A stretch of 64,000 bases of DNA, from assembly GCF_017876625.1 (NCBI RefSeq), contig NZ_JAGIOH010000001.1:7523501-7587500 (forward strand), read 5' to 3'. The notes under the pieces were generated by a model. It searched no databases. It saw nothing but the letters and a program-made list of their open reading frames with translations, and was not told where the DNA came from. The DNA comes from Streptomyces syringium. Lineage in GTDB: Bacteria > Actinomycetota > Actinomycetes > Streptomycetales > Streptomycetaceae. Below are positions 23,674 through 32,950 of this stretch, one piece after another; the stretch's first letter is position 1, and each line of letters starts with the position of its first letter. The translations under genes were made by a program, and so were the position numbers.

Positions 23674-24879
23674 ATGAACAGGCAGTCCCGTCCGCAACGG
23701 CCCTATGACATCGTCCTCTTCGGGGCGACCGGGTTCGTCGGGGAGCTCACCGCCGAGTACCTGCTGGCGCACGCACCGCGCGGCCTGCGGTGGGCGCTCG
23801 CCGGGCGCAGCCGGGCGAAGCTGGAGCGGCTGCGCGACCGGCTGGCCGCGATCGACCCGGCGCGTGCCGCCGAGGTGGCGCTGGTGACCGCGGACGCGGG
23901 CGACCCGGCCGCGATGCGGGCGCTCGCCGAGTCCGCCCACGTCGTCGCCTCGACCGTCGGCCCGTACATCCGGTACGGCCGGGAACTGGTGGCCGCGTGC
24001 GCGGAAGCCGGCACCGACTACACGGACCTCACCGGCGAGCCGGAGTTCGTGGACCTCATGGCGGTGCGCCACGACGCGCGGGCCCGGGAGACCGGCGCGC
24101 GGATCGTGCACGCCTGCGGCTTCGACTCGATGCCGCACGACCTCCTTGCGTACTTCACCGTCCAGCAGCTGCCGGAGGGAGTGCCGCTGACGGTCGACGG
24201 ATTCGTCCGGGCGTCGGGGATCATCTCCGGCGGGACACTGACGACGGCCCTCACGATCGCCGCACGGGGGCGCCAGGCGAAGGCCGCGGCCCGGGGGCGC
24301 CGCCGGCACGAGGCGAAGTCGGCCCGGCGCCGGGTGCGGGCTCCGCTGGGTGCGCCGCGATTCAGCAAGGAGACGGGCACGTGGGCGCTGCCGCTGCCCA
24401 CCCTCGACCCCCGGATCGTATGCCGGTCGGCCGCCGCGCTGGAGCGCTACGGCCCCGATTTCCGCTATCGCCACTATGCGTCCGTCAAGACGCTGCCCGT
24501 GGCCCTGGCCGGGCCGGTCGGCGTGGGCGCGCTGGCCGCCGCGGCACAGGTGCCTGCCGTCCGGACCTGGCTGACGGGCCGTTACGAGCCGGGGAGAGGC
24601 CCGAGCCCGCAGCAGCGGGCCCGCGCCTGGTTCCAGGTGCGGGCCGTCGGCGAAGGGGGCGGCCGACGGGTGTTCACCGAGGTCTCGGGCGGCGACCCGG
24701 GCTACGGGGAGACCGCGAAGATGCTGGCCGAGGCGTCGCTGTGTCTCGCCCTGGACGAACTGCCCGCAACCTCGGGGCAGGTCACGACGGCCACGGCCAT
24801 GGGCGACGCGCTGATCGAGCGGCTGCGGGCCGCCGGCATCCCGTTCCGCGTGTGCCACACGGCTGACGTCCCCCGGTGA
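23674..24879 (+). CDS. Saccharopine dehydrogenase-like / trans-acting enoyl reductase family protein
   Basis: A 401-aa NAD(P)-dependent oxidoreductase. The Rossmann motif GATGFVGE begins at about residue 17 after a short polar N-terminus; TVGPYIRYG and the adjacent DLTGEPEF are typical of the saccharopine-dehydrogenase-like/trans-acting enoyl reductase group known from mycobacterial lipid synthesis (Rv2449c/Rv2953 type). The middle part has a basic Lys/Arg-rich loop. The substrate is probably a lipid or polyketide enoyl group, but no partner synthase lies nearby. ATG 23674 has a GGAGG site in TCCGGAGGTTCC directly before it. It appears monocistronic. Confidence 0.75.
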   Translation: MNRQSRPQRPYDIVLFGATGFVGELTAEYLLAHAPRGLRWALAGRSRAKLERLRDRLAAIDPARAAEVALVTADAGDPAAMRALAESAHVVASTVGPYIRYGRELVAACAEAGTDYTDLTGEPEFVDLMAVRHDARARETGARIVHACGFDSMPHDLLAYFTVQQLPEGVPLTVDGFVRASGIISGGTLTTALTIAARGRQAKAAARGRRRHEAKSARRRVRAPLGAPRFSKETGTWALPLPTLDPRIVCRSAAALERYGPDFRYRHYASVKTLPVALAGPVGVGALAAAAQVPAVRTWLTGRYEPGRGPSPQQRARAWFQVRAVGEGGGRRVFTEVSGGDPGYGETAKMLAEASLCLALDELPATSGQVTTATAMGDALIERLRAAGIPFRVCHTADVPR

Positions 24880-25008
24880 CCCGGTAACGCGGCAACGTCC
24901 CCGCGAATCCGGCCGGTTGAGGGGTATCAACGAGGGCGGGACGGGCATACGGGACAGTGCCGGGCTCCGGCGGCAGTGGCCGGGGCCGGTCAGCACCGGG
25001 AGGTAGAG

Positions 25009-25167
25009 ATGATCTGGTGGGGGTGGCTGATCGTCGCGGCCGTGATTCTGCTCGCGCTGACGGTCGCGGTGGCGGGTGTACAGGCCCGCAGGCGTACCGG
25101 AACGGTGATCGCAGTGCAGCGCGGGCGCCGGTTCGGCAAGGGATTCGGCAAGGGGGGAGGCCGGTGA
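25009..25167 (+). CDS. Small single-span membrane protein (52 aa)
   Basis: A 52-aa protein with one membrane segment (residues 2-25, IWWGWLIVAAVILLALTVAV) and a strongly basic tail rich in Arg, Lys and Gly. No family was recognised. ATG 25009 has an excellent GGGAGGTAGAG site. The stop overlaps the GTG of the following PRC-barrel gene (GTGA), so it belongs to the same operon. It may recruit the PRC-barrel proteins to the membrane; this is inference. Confidence 0.7.
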   Translation: MIWWGWLIVAAVILLALTVAVAGVQARRRTGTVIAVQRGRRFGKGFGKGGGR

Positions 25168-25763
25168 ACACCCTGATGCTCGCCTCCGAGTTGACCAAAC
25201 GACCGGTGGTCACCCTGGGCGGGGAGGCCGTCGCGCAGATCAAGGACACCGTCTTCGACGGCCCGGCCGGGCAGATCACCGGCTTCACCCTCAACGGCCG
25301 GGGACTGCTGTCCGGCCCCCTCAAGCAGAGCCTGCCCTGGTCCGCCGTGCACGCGCTGGGCCGTCACGCCGTGATGATCCTCGGCCGGGAGGTGCTGGCC
25401 GAGCCCGCGGCGGTCGTCGCCTCCGGCGAGGCGGCGGGCGGCGGGGTCCTCGGGGTGAGGGTGCTGACGGACGAGGGCACCGACGCGGGCACCGTGCTCG
25501 ACGTGGTCGTCGAGGCCGACGGCCGGGTGGCGGGGTTCCAGGTCGCCGCCATCGAGCCGCCCGAACACCGCAGGCGTACCGTCTTCATCCCCCGGGGTGA
25601 GGGCGTGGCCGTCTCGGGCCAGGCCCTGATCGTCCCCGCCGAGGCCTGCCGTTTCGTGGCCGACGACCTGCCGAGCTTCACCGCCCAGGTCGAGATCTTC
25701 CGCGCCCGGCAGGCCGCCCGGCGGACCCGGACCGGACCGGAAGGGATGGAACGCACATGGTGA
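25164..25763 (+). CDS. PRC-barrel domain protein, two domains
   Basis: A 199-aa protein with two PRC-barrel-like beta domains (about residues 1-75 and 90-165). The first opens with MLASELTKRPVVTLGGEAVAQIKDTVFD, the second with LGVRVLTDEGTDAGTVLDVVV; both show the family pattern of a Val-rich strand, a Gly turn and an acidic VxD end. PRC barrels occur in photosynthetic reaction centre H subunits and RNA-processing proteins; free-standing bacterial ones are uncharacterised. Start GTG 25164 overlaps the upstream stop, and the last codons overlap the next gene by 7 bases. Confidence 0.7.
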   Translation: MNTLMLASELTKRPVVTLGGEAVAQIKDTVFDGPAGQITGFTLNGRGLLSGPLKQSLPWSAVHALGRHAVMILGREVLAEPAAVVASGEAAGGGVLGVRVLTDEGTDAGTVLDVVVEADGRVAGFQVAAIEPPEHRRRTVFIPRGEGVAVSGQALIVPAEACRFVADDLPSFTAQVEIFRARQAARRTRTGPEGMERTW

Positions 25764-26197
25764 TCCTGTTCTCCCAGGCCCGCGGCCTCCCGGTCGTCAC
25801 CGCGGGCGAGGCCGCCGAACTGGGCACCGTCGACGCCTTGACGATCGACGCCTCCACGCAGTCCATCAGCCACATACGCCTCTCCGGTACGCGGGCCAGG
25901 AGCCACGCGGTGCTGGCCTGGGACCTGGTGCGGACAGTCGGCCAGGACGCGGTCATCGCCCACTCCGCCCCCGCCGCCGAAACGAGCCCCACCGCGGCTC
26001 CGGCGCACCGGGAGGCCCTGGGCAGCCGCGTGCTGACGGACCTCGGTGACGAGCACGGATCGGTCAAGGACATCGCCTTCGACCCCACGACCGGCCACAT
26101 CGATACGCTCCACACCACACGGGGACCCGTACCGGGACCACACCTGATCGGTCTCGGCGACTACGCTCTCGTGGTCCGCGCCCACCGACCCCTGTAG
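25757..26197 (+). CDS. PRC-barrel domain protein
   Basis: A 146-aa protein with two degenerate PRC-barrel units: FSQARGLPVVTAGEAAELGTVDALTID and SRVLTDLGDEHGSVKDIAFDPTTGHI. It overlaps the preceding PRC-barrel gene by 7 bases, so the two products probably act together, perhaps as one larger assembly. A short GTCCTC/GAGGAC hairpin at its end separates it from the convergent histidine kinase. No enzyme motif is present; a membrane-surface or cytoplasmic scaffold role is possible but unproven. Confidence 0.65.
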   Translation: MVILFSQARGLPVVTAGEAAELGTVDALTIDASTQSISHIRLSGTRARSHAVLAWDLVRTVGQDAVIAHSAPAAETSPTAAPAHREALGSRVLTDLGDEHGSVKDIAFDPTTGHIDTLHTTRGPVPGPHLIGLGDYALVVRAHRPL

Positions 26198-26232
26198 TCC
26201 TCGGGCGAGGACCAGGGACGCGGCTGCCGGCC

Positions 26233-28341
26233 CTACCCGGAACCGGTCCGGTCCGGGAAGGGGCCGGCCACCGGTGGGAACGACGCGTGCAGCACCGCTC
26301 CGCCGCGGGCGCCGTTGGCGATGCGGAAGTGCCCGCCCAGCTCCGCCGCCCGTTCCCGTATGGACCGCAGACCGACCCCGCCGCCGGTGCGGTGGTCCGG
26401 GAGTCCCTGTCCGTCGTCGCTGACCTCGACGGTGACGCGGTCCGGCACCACACGCACCGTCACCGTGGCCGTGGCCGCGCCGGAGTGCCGTACGACATTG
26501 TTCAGCGCCTCGCCGCCGATCAGGTACACCGCCACCTCCACGGCCGCCGGCAGCGGCGGCAACGGGTCGGGCGTGAACTCCACGCCCACCCGGAGCCGTC
26601 CGGCGAGCCGGTCGGCCAGCTCCCGCAGCGCCCGGCTCAGCCCGAGCCGGTCCAGGGCCGCCGGGGTGAGGCCGTCGGCGATGCGGCGCAGCTCGGAGAT
26701 GGCCTGTCCGATGCCCTCCGACGCGGTAACCAGGGACGTGGCGGCGGCGGAGCCGTCCGGCACCGCGTACCGCGCGGTGTCGACCTGCAGCCGCACCCCC
26801 GACAGCGCCGGCCCCAGGCCGTCGTGGAGATTGCGCCGCAGCCTGCGGCGGGCGTCCTCGCGGGCCACCACCATCTGTTCCCGGGCGGCGCGCAGGTCTT
26901 CGTACAACCGCAGTGACGCGATCGCGGGCGCCATCTGATCGGCCAGGAACCGCAGCACCTCGTGGTCCTGACGATCCGGCACCCGGTCGCCCGGCCTGGG
27001 CGTGACGTCCAGACTGCCGACGACACCGCCCTCGTACACCAGAGGAAACCCGGTGCCGCCCGGCCCGGGCTCCCCCGCGGCGGCCAGCACACGGGAGCCG
27101 CCGCGCGTCTCGACCCGGACCTTCGCGCCGGGCATGCGCAACCCGGCCACGACGGCATCGCACAGCAGACGCGGGGCCTCGCCAGGGCCGACGGCCTGGC
27201 TGAGACGCTCGGCCAGTTCCCGTACGACGTGGTATGGGCGGGCGCGCTCGCCGTAGTAGAAGCGGTCCACGCACCGCACGGCCCAGCGCGCGGTGGGGTA
27301 GAGCAGACCGCCGGTCACCAGCCCGGCCGCTCCCATCACCAGGGCTCCGCCGCTCAGTCCGCCCGGGAGGGTACGGGAGAGCAGCAGCACCACGGCCGTA
27401 CAGCCGACGATCAGCGCGGTGCCGAGGACGAAGGCGGACAAGACCCGGCGGGTCGCCCGGTCGAGGTGGGCGGAGCGGTCACGGCTGAAGGCGTACGCCG
27501 CCGCGATCAGCCACGCGGCGGCTCCGATGTAGGTGACGTACCACCAGCCGCCCCGCAGGACATCGGACCGGATGACGTAGACGTCGCCGAGCCACACCAG
27601 ATAGGCCAGGAGAGCCACGACCTGCCGTCGGCCGGGGGAGTGCCGCCAGCGCACCGTCATGACCGTCACATTGATCAGCAGGAAGAGCGACATCGGGTAC
27701 ACGGCCGGGACATGCGCGGCCGGCAGCGTCCGCAGCCGGCTCCAGCCGTCGTCGTCCAGCGGGCCGGGGAGCCCGTAGTCGGCGCCCAGTGTGACGTACT
27801 CGCCGTACGACTGCACCACGCTCCATACGGCGAGGACCACCGCGTAGGGCCGGAGCAGCCAGTGGCGGGGCAGGCTGCCGTCGGGCAGGTACAGCGGGAA
27901 CAGGTACAGGGCGAAGATGAACAGGGCGATGCAGACCGTCGAGGCGGCGGCCAACGCCTGGCCGACGCCGCCTCCGACACCGGCATCGGACGCCCAGAGC
28001 CGGGCCGTCGCCGACACGGTGCTCGACGCCCCGGCCGTGATCATCAGCGGGCCGAGGCCGCTGCGGGACCGGTGAGCCGTCAGGAAGGTCCCGAGCAGGA
28101 CGAACCCGACGACGGCCAGCACCTCGGGCCCACGGACCTTGATGTAGGGGGCCAGCCCCGCGTCGTCCAGACGGGCGAGGGCGAGAACGACCCACGCGGT
28201 GACGGACACCAGCGTGACCGCGCACGCCCCGTAGGCCAGGACGACTCTCCGCTCGCGCACCACGGCCTCTTCGCGCACAGCGCCATCCTCGCCCGCTCGT
28301 CGTCCCGGGCGCGTGGGGTCACTGTCCCGGAAAGGTCCCAT
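26233..28341 (-). CDS. Membrane sensor histidine kinase, NarL-type, orphan
   Basis: A 702-aa sensor kinase. The first 370 residues contain about ten hydrophobic segments. A GAF-like region follows (about residues 390-480, including PGGTGFPLVYEGGVVGSLDV). Then come a HisKA_3 dimerisation helix with the phospho-acceptor His in RRNLHDGLGP (near residue 506) and a HATPase domain with EALNNVVRHSG, VSDDGQGL and GVGLRSIRERA. NarL-type kinases normally work with a LuxR-type response regulator; none is encoded adjacent. ATG 28341 has a GGAGGAGG ribosome site. It is convergent with the PRC-barrel operon. Confidence 0.9.
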   Translation of the reverse strand: MGPFRDSDPTRPGRRAGEDGAVREEAVVRERRVVLAYGACAVTLVSVTAWVVLALARLDDAGLAPYIKVRGPEVLAVVGFVLLGTFLTAHRSRSGLGPLMITAGASSTVSATARLWASDAGVGGGVGQALAAASTVCIALFIFALYLFPLYLPDGSLPRHWLLRPYAVVLAVWSVVQSYGEYVTLGADYGLPGPLDDDGWSRLRTLPAAHVPAVYPMSLFLLINVTVMTVRWRHSPGRRQVVALLAYLVWLGDVYVIRSDVLRGGWWYVTYIGAAAWLIAAAYAFSRDRSAHLDRATRRVLSAFVLGTALIVGCTAVVLLLSRTLPGGLSGGALVMGAAGLVTGGLLYPTARWAVRCVDRFYYGERARPYHVVRELAERLSQAVGPGEAPRLLCDAVVAGLRMPGAKVRVETRGGSRVLAAAGEPGPGGTGFPLVYEGGVVGSLDVTPRPGDRVPDRQDHEVLRFLADQMAPAIASLRLYEDLRAAREQMVVAREDARRRLRRNLHDGLGPALSGVRLQVDTARYAVPDGSAAATSLVTASEGIGQAISELRRIADGLTPAALDRLGLSRALRELADRLAGRLRVGVEFTPDPLPPLPAAVEVAVYLIGGEALNNVVRHSGAATATVTVRVVPDRVTVEVSDDGQGLPDHRTGGGVGLRSIRERAAELGGHFRIANGARGGAVLHASFPPVAGPFPDRTGSG

Positions 28342-28407
28342 CTTCCTCCTCCAGGACGTCGGCCCGGAGCAGTGCGGACAGCGCGTCACGGGCCGCGCCT
28401 CGGAGAG

Positions 28408-29570
28408 TCAGCACCGGGCGCGGCCGTAGTGCCGGGCCAGCGCGTGGAACGCCTCTTTCGGCTCCCAGTGCCAGTCGGCCGTCGCGCCCCCGCCCGTCGT
28501 CCGGATCGTCTTGACGATGCTGTACCCGGCCATGTCGAGGTCGTGGCGTGGCTCGGACGAGTGGGGGGAGTCGGGGCTGACGAAGGTGTAGACCATCGCG
28601 GCGTACAGATCCATGGACTCGAAAACGTCCAGCATGTCGGTGAGGTACGCGGCCTGTGTCCGCTCGCTGCGCACCAGGTCGCCGACGACCTCCGGTTCCG
28701 GCTTGGAGTAGTCGACGGTCTTCCAGCCCATGCCGCCCCGCTCGGGCGCCCCCACATAGGTGCAGGTGCCGAACTCGGAGATCGCAACCGGCTTGCCCCA
28801 GCGCCGGTAGCCCGTGAGCTCCCGGACATGGTCGGCCCGGCGGGGGAAGTACCCGTAGTAGTTGACGCTCACGATGTCGAAGAGGCCCCAGTCGACCTCG
28901 TCGCCGTGTGCCGCGCCGTACGTCGTCCGTCCGCGGAAGACGGATCTGCCGACCGCCGCCGACCGTGCGATGAACTCACGCAGCCGCCGTGCCGTCAGCT
29001 GAGGGTCGAACTTCCCGCTGAGCATGTTCTCGACCCGCTCCAGGACGTTGTCCCCGGGGACGATGCCCGGCACGTACAGCGCGAACTCGCAGCCGACACT
29101 GAGATGGACCGGGCGCCCTGCCGCCGCAGCCGCTCGGCGTGCCGCCCGGTCTCCGCGAGATGGTCGAGGATCTCCCGCTCGGGGCGGTCCCCGAGGCGCG
29201 GCTGGAGCCAGATGTGCAGTCCGCGCTCCGCCGCCTCGCGGGAGGTGGCCGCGAGCCGGTCGATGCCGTCACCGAAGACCGTTATCGAGCCGGCGTGCAA
29301 TTCGTCCTTGATGACCCGGAGGTCTTCGCGCATCCTCGCGGCGCTCCAGCCCGTCTGCGGTGTCTCCCCGGCGCCGACCTCGTAGCACACGCCCCGGTGG
29401 GTCAGCCCCGGCCCGTTCCCCACCCGGGGCTCCGGTTCGGCCGTCCTTCCCTCCGCCCCGGCCCGGCCGGGCGCCAGGAACGCCCCCGATGTCGCCGCGA
29501 CGCCCACGGCCGCCGCCCTGGCCAGAAACTGCGCCCGATTGATCCCCTTGCTCTGCACCGTGTCCCCCAT
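28408..29570 (-). pseudogene. Glycoside-hydrolase-like exported protein, broken by a frameshift
   Basis: Two overlapping reading frames encode successive parts of one protein. The first starts at ATG 29570 with a Tat/Sec-like signal (INRAQFLARAAAVGVAATSG) and runs to LRRQGAR. The second continues as VHLSVGCEFALYV to the stop at 28408. Restoring one G near 29105-29115 joins them into a 387-aa TIM-barrel-like protein with YYGYF and the likely catalytic Glu in AISEFGTCTYVGAPE. Both halves keep good coding character, so the lesion is recent or a sequencing slip in a G-run. The homologous family is glycosidase-like, with function unknown. Confidence 0.75.
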
Positions 29571-29719
29571 GTGTCCGTCCAGCGGGTCGCTGCCTCGCTG
29601 TTCCCCGAGGCGGTCCCCAGTCTGCTGAACGACGGCAGGCCCGGTCGTCGGCCGAAGGTCTATGGCACCAGCGACCTTGGTAGCGCATGCGTCGTTCCGC
29701 TTACTGCCGCACGAGTCGC

Positions 29720-31033
29720 TCAGCGGCAGGAAGCGTCGTGCAGTTCGTGCACCGCCCGGAGCCAGAGGGCCGGCAGCCGTTCGGCGTGCGGAAGCCGGTC
29801 GGTGTGGGCGAGGTAGAGGTAGGCCGTGTCGTGGTAGCCGGTGAACATGCTGTAGCAGTGATGGCCAGGCGCGATGGGCCCGAGCGCCACCGCGTGGAGC
29901 ACCGGCGCGCCCCGGAAGGACAGCGGGCCGGCGCTCATCCGTACGTTGCTCGCGGACATCACCCCGCGCTGCGGGCGCAGGCTGCGACGGGCGATCCAGG
30001 AGGCGAGGGGGAACGAGAGCCGGTCGTACGCCGCTTGGGCGGCGACGCGCCGGTGGTCGGGACGCAGGAGCGCGGTCTGCCGCGCCACGGCACGCAACCG
30101 CCGGCCGGGGTCCGGCTCGGCGCAGGGCAGTACCACCCGTTCCGAGATGACCCGGTTGCCGATGACCGGCGACGGCGGTCCGAGGTGCCGGGTGGACACC
30201 GGCATCCGTACGGGCAGGTCCTCCGGCCGGCGGTCCGCCGCCGATCCGGACCCGGCTCGGATCTGCTGCCAGGACCGCAGGGCTCCGGCCCATCCGGCGA
30301 GGTAGACGTCGTTGACCGTGGCGCCCGCCGGGCGCCCGACCGCGCGCAGCAGGGACAGCGGCAGCCGGGCGAAGCCGAAGCGGGGTGCCCGTCCGGGCCG
30401 GTCGTCGGGGGGCGGCCACGTGAGGGGGGTGCGGTACCCGCGGAGCACATCGGCGGCGGCGCCGGTGGCGGCCGTCGCGGAGACATCCGCCGCGGACGGT
30501 CGTGCGGACCGGGGTGCCGGGCTCTCCGAGGGGGATGCGGCGTCCGGCGGCCGCAGCCCGAGCAGCTCCGTGACCACCCGAGTGGTCGCGACGCCGTCCA
30601 GGAGAGCGTGGTGGACCCGGAAGAGCAACGCGTAGCGCGAGCCGTCCTCCGGGCTCCGGACCAGCCACAGGTCCCACGGCGGCCGGCGCTCGGCGGGCAG
30701 CGGCCGTGCCCACAGGCGCTCCAGCAGTCCCGGCCAGTCGGCGAGCCGGTCCACCGTCGCCTGCCGTACGTGGTGGAGCAACTGCGGGCAGCCGACGTGC
30801 TCGAACTCCCGCGCGCTGCGAAAGGGGACCGGCCAGTGCCGTGACAAGGCCGTGACGCGCTCGATCCGGGGAGCGAGCCCCTCACGGAGCTCCGCCACGT
30901 CCGGCGGCCGGTCGGCGATGGTGAGGAGGCAGCCGACCATGGGTGGCAGGCCGCCCGTCACCGTGAGGTAGTGCGCGTCGGCCGGGCGGTACGGCACGCG
31001 GGCCGGCGCGGAGGCGGTAGCGGACAGCAGCAC
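29720..31033 (-). CDS. Wax ester synthase/diacylglycerol acyltransferase-like protein
   Basis: A 437-aa condensation-fold acyltransferase of the WS/DGAT group, which joins acyl-CoA to fatty alcohols or diacylglycerol to make storage lipids. The catalytic motif HHALLDG fits HHxxxDG. The later segment VMSASNVRMSAGPLSFRGAPV and the NDVYLAGWAGAL element match the C-terminal half of the family. GTG 31033 has GGGAG 7 bases upstream; upstream codons are Pro/Gly-rich and unlikely. It is divergent from the encapsulin operon and followed, 149 bases later, by the broken glycosidase-like gene. Confidence 0.75.
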   Translation of the reverse strand: MLLSATASAPARVPYRPADAHYLTVTGGLPPMVGCLLTIADRPPDVAELREGLAPRIERVTALSRHWPVPFRSAREFEHVGCPQLLHHVRQATVDRLADWPGLLERLWARPLPAERRPPWDLWLVRSPEDGSRYALLFRVHHALLDGVATTRVVTELLGLRPPDAASPSESPAPRSARPSAADVSATAATGAAADVLRGYRTPLTWPPPDDRPGRAPRFGFARLPLSLLRAVGRPAGATVNDVYLAGWAGALRSWQQIRAGSGSAADRRPEDLPVRMPVSTRHLGPPSPVIGNRVISERVVLPCAEPDPGRRLRAVARQTALLRPDHRRVAAQAAYDRLSFPLASWIARRSLRPQRGVMSASNVRMSAGPLSFRGAPVLHAVALGPIAPGHHCYSMFTGYHDTAYLYLAHTDRLPHAERLPALWLRAVHELHDASCR

Positions 31034-31489
31034 CGGTGTTCTCCCTTGCGGCGGGGCCCTTGAGGAAGCCCGCACCACTGTGCCGGGTCCGGCGGGAGCA
31101 GGACCGACCCACACCGCGTATCCCCTCGCGATTCACCCGGTCGTCCCTCTTCCCGTCCGCCTGATGGTCTGTTACCGGCCACCTCGGTCGCGGGACGGCT
31201 GCGGCAGGACCCTCGCGAGAGTCCCCGGCGCGGCGTGATCGAAAGGTGGACAACCGCAGTACAACGGACACGATCGCCCCCCTGAGGGGGTGCGGGGTCC
31301 CTCGGGGACGGGGCTCGGGCGCGAGAGGCCGCATCCGTTCACTGGCGCAAATTCGCTGGTCCGCCCCCGGTGTTTTCGACCAACATCATTAAGCGCTGCT
31401 TCACTTGCCCGGCGGGAGCTCCTCATCGCCCGATCGGGCGATTTCGGGGGCTCCCTCTTGACGCGTGCGTACAGAGGGAAGGAACCGGG
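31034..31489. other. Divergent regulatory gap before the encapsulin operon
   Basis: About 455 bases without a credible gene separate the wax-ester-synthase-like gene from the encapsulin gene. The right part is AT-richer (around 31350-31410) and contains a large palindromic element at 31415-31455, followed by the AGAGGGAAGGAA ribosome site of the encapsulin gene. Confidence 0.5.
31415..31455 (+). promoter_or_regulatory. Palindrome nested in a larger inverted repeat before the encapsulin gene
   Basis: ATCGCCCGATCGGGCGAT (31425-31442) is an 18-base perfect palindrome. It lies between GGGAGC (31415) and GCTCCC (ending 31455). Placed 35-75 bases before the start codon, it could be an operator for a dimeric regulator or a leader hairpin controlling the 2-methylisoborneol operon. 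Confidence 0.5.
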
Positions 31490-32917
31490 ATGTCGACCGC
31501 AGCGCACCGGCAGCAGCCGGAGCAGCCCGCACCGCGAGAGGGCCGGGCCCAGCTCAGCCTGGGGATCGCCGCCGCGCGGAACCTGGCCACCACCACCAAG
31601 AGCGTCCCGCAGACGCAGGGCATCAGCTCGAGGTGGCTGCTGCGCATGCTGCCCTGGGTGGAGGTGAAGGGCGGCACCTACCGGGTCAACCGGCGCCTGG
31701 TGTACGAGGTCGGAGACGGCCGGGTCACCTTCGTCCAGGACGGGGCCACGGTCCGGGTCGTCCCCGCGGAGCTGGGGGAACTGCCGCTGCTGCGCGGGTT
31801 CCACGACGACGGGGCGCTGCGGGCACTGGCTGAGCGCTGCCGGCAGCAGGAGTACGCACCCGGCCAGGTGATCGCCGAGCGGGGCGAGGCCGTCGACCAC
31901 GTCTATCTCATCGCGCGCGGCAAGGTGGAGAAGGTCGGCACGGGAGCGCACGGCGAGGAGACCCGCAGCGGGGTGCTGGCCGACGGAGGCTTCTTCGGCG
32001 CGCAGACGGTGGCCGAGGAGCCGGGAGCGTGGGAATTCACGGCCCGCGCGATGACGGCGTGCACCGTCCTGGCCCTGCCCCGGGCCGCGTACGAGGAGGT
32101 GGCCGGCCGCAACGAGCGACTGCGGGCCCATGTCCGCCGGCGCGAGGCCGAGAAGGCACGGCCGCGGAACAGGAAGGGCGAGGCCGACATCGCCCTCGCG
32201 TCCGGCCACGCCGGCGAGCCGGTGTTGCCGGGCACCTTCGTCGACTACGAACTCGCCCCCCGCGAGTACGAGCTGAGCGTGGCCCAGACGATCCTGCGGG
32301 TGCACAGCCGGGTCGCCGACCTCTACAACGACCCGATGGACCAGGTCGAGCAGCAGCTGCGGCTGACCATCGAGGCGCTGCGCGAGCGCCAGGAGTCCGA
32401 GCTGGTCAACAACCCCGACTTCGGCCTGCTGCACAACGCCGACCACAGCCAGCGCATCTCCACCCACTCCGGCCCGCCCACCCCCGACGACATGGACGAG
32501 CTGCTGAGCATGCGGCGGGGGACCAAGGCGTTCTTCGCCCACCCCCGGGCCGTCTCCGCCCTCGCCCGCGAGTGCAACAAGCGCGGGCTGTCCTTCGACA
32601 GCGCCGACGTGGGCGGCCACCCGGTTCCCGCCTGGCGGGGTGTGCCGATCCTGCCCTGCGGCAAGATCCCCGTCTCGGACGCGGGCACCTCCGCCATCCT
32701 CGCCATGCGCCTGGGCGAGGCCGAACAAGGAGTGATCGGCCTGCGGCAGACCGGGATCCCCGACGAGTACGAGCCCGGCCTGAACGTACGGTTCATGGGC
32801 ATCAACGACCAGGCCCTCATCTCCTACCTCGTCAGCACCTACTACTCGGCGGCCGTGCTCGTCCCCGACGCGGTCGGCGTCCTCGAGAACGTCGAGGTCT
32901 TCCACACCCCGTCCTGA
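31490..32917 (+). CDS. Family 2B encapsulin shell protein (EshA-like)
   Basis: A 475-aa HK97-fold shell protein of encapsulin family 2B. A cyclic-nucleotide-binding-like insertion occupies about residues 100-205 (EYAPGQVIAERGEAVDHVYLI in outline, then GGFFGAQTVAEE). The canonical phosphate-binding residues of cAMP receptors are not clearly kept. The rest, including PTPDDMDELLSMRRGTKAFF and the C-terminal SDAGTSAILAMRLGEAEQGV region, matches the shell domain. Family 2B shells have been reported to enclose terpene cyclases; the next gene is such a cyclase, 33 bases away. ATG 31490 has an AGGGAAGGAA site. Confidence 0.85.
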   Translation: MSTAAHRQQPEQPAPREGRAQLSLGIAAARNLATTTKSVPQTQGISSRWLLRMLPWVEVKGGTYRVNRRLVYEVGDGRVTFVQDGATVRVVPAELGELPLLRGFHDDGALRALAERCRQQEYAPGQVIAERGEAVDHVYLIARGKVEKVGTGAHGEETRSGVLADGGFFGAQTVAEEPGAWEFTARAMTACTVLALPRAAYEEVAGRNERLRAHVRRREAEKARPRNRKGEADIALASGHAGEPVLPGTFVDYELAPREYELSVAQTILRVHSRVADLYNDPMDQVEQQLRLTIEALRERQESELVNNPDFGLLHNADHSQRISTHSGPPTPDDMDELLSMRRGTKAFFAHPRAVSALARECNKRGLSFDSADVGGHPVPAWRGVPILPCGKIPVSDAGTSAILAMRLGEAEQGVIGLRQTGIPDEYEPGLNVRFMGINDQALISYLVSTYYSAAVLVPDAVGVLENVEVFHTPS

Positions 32918-32950
32918 CGGGCACCACCCCCGGAACGGAGAGAAGGACCC

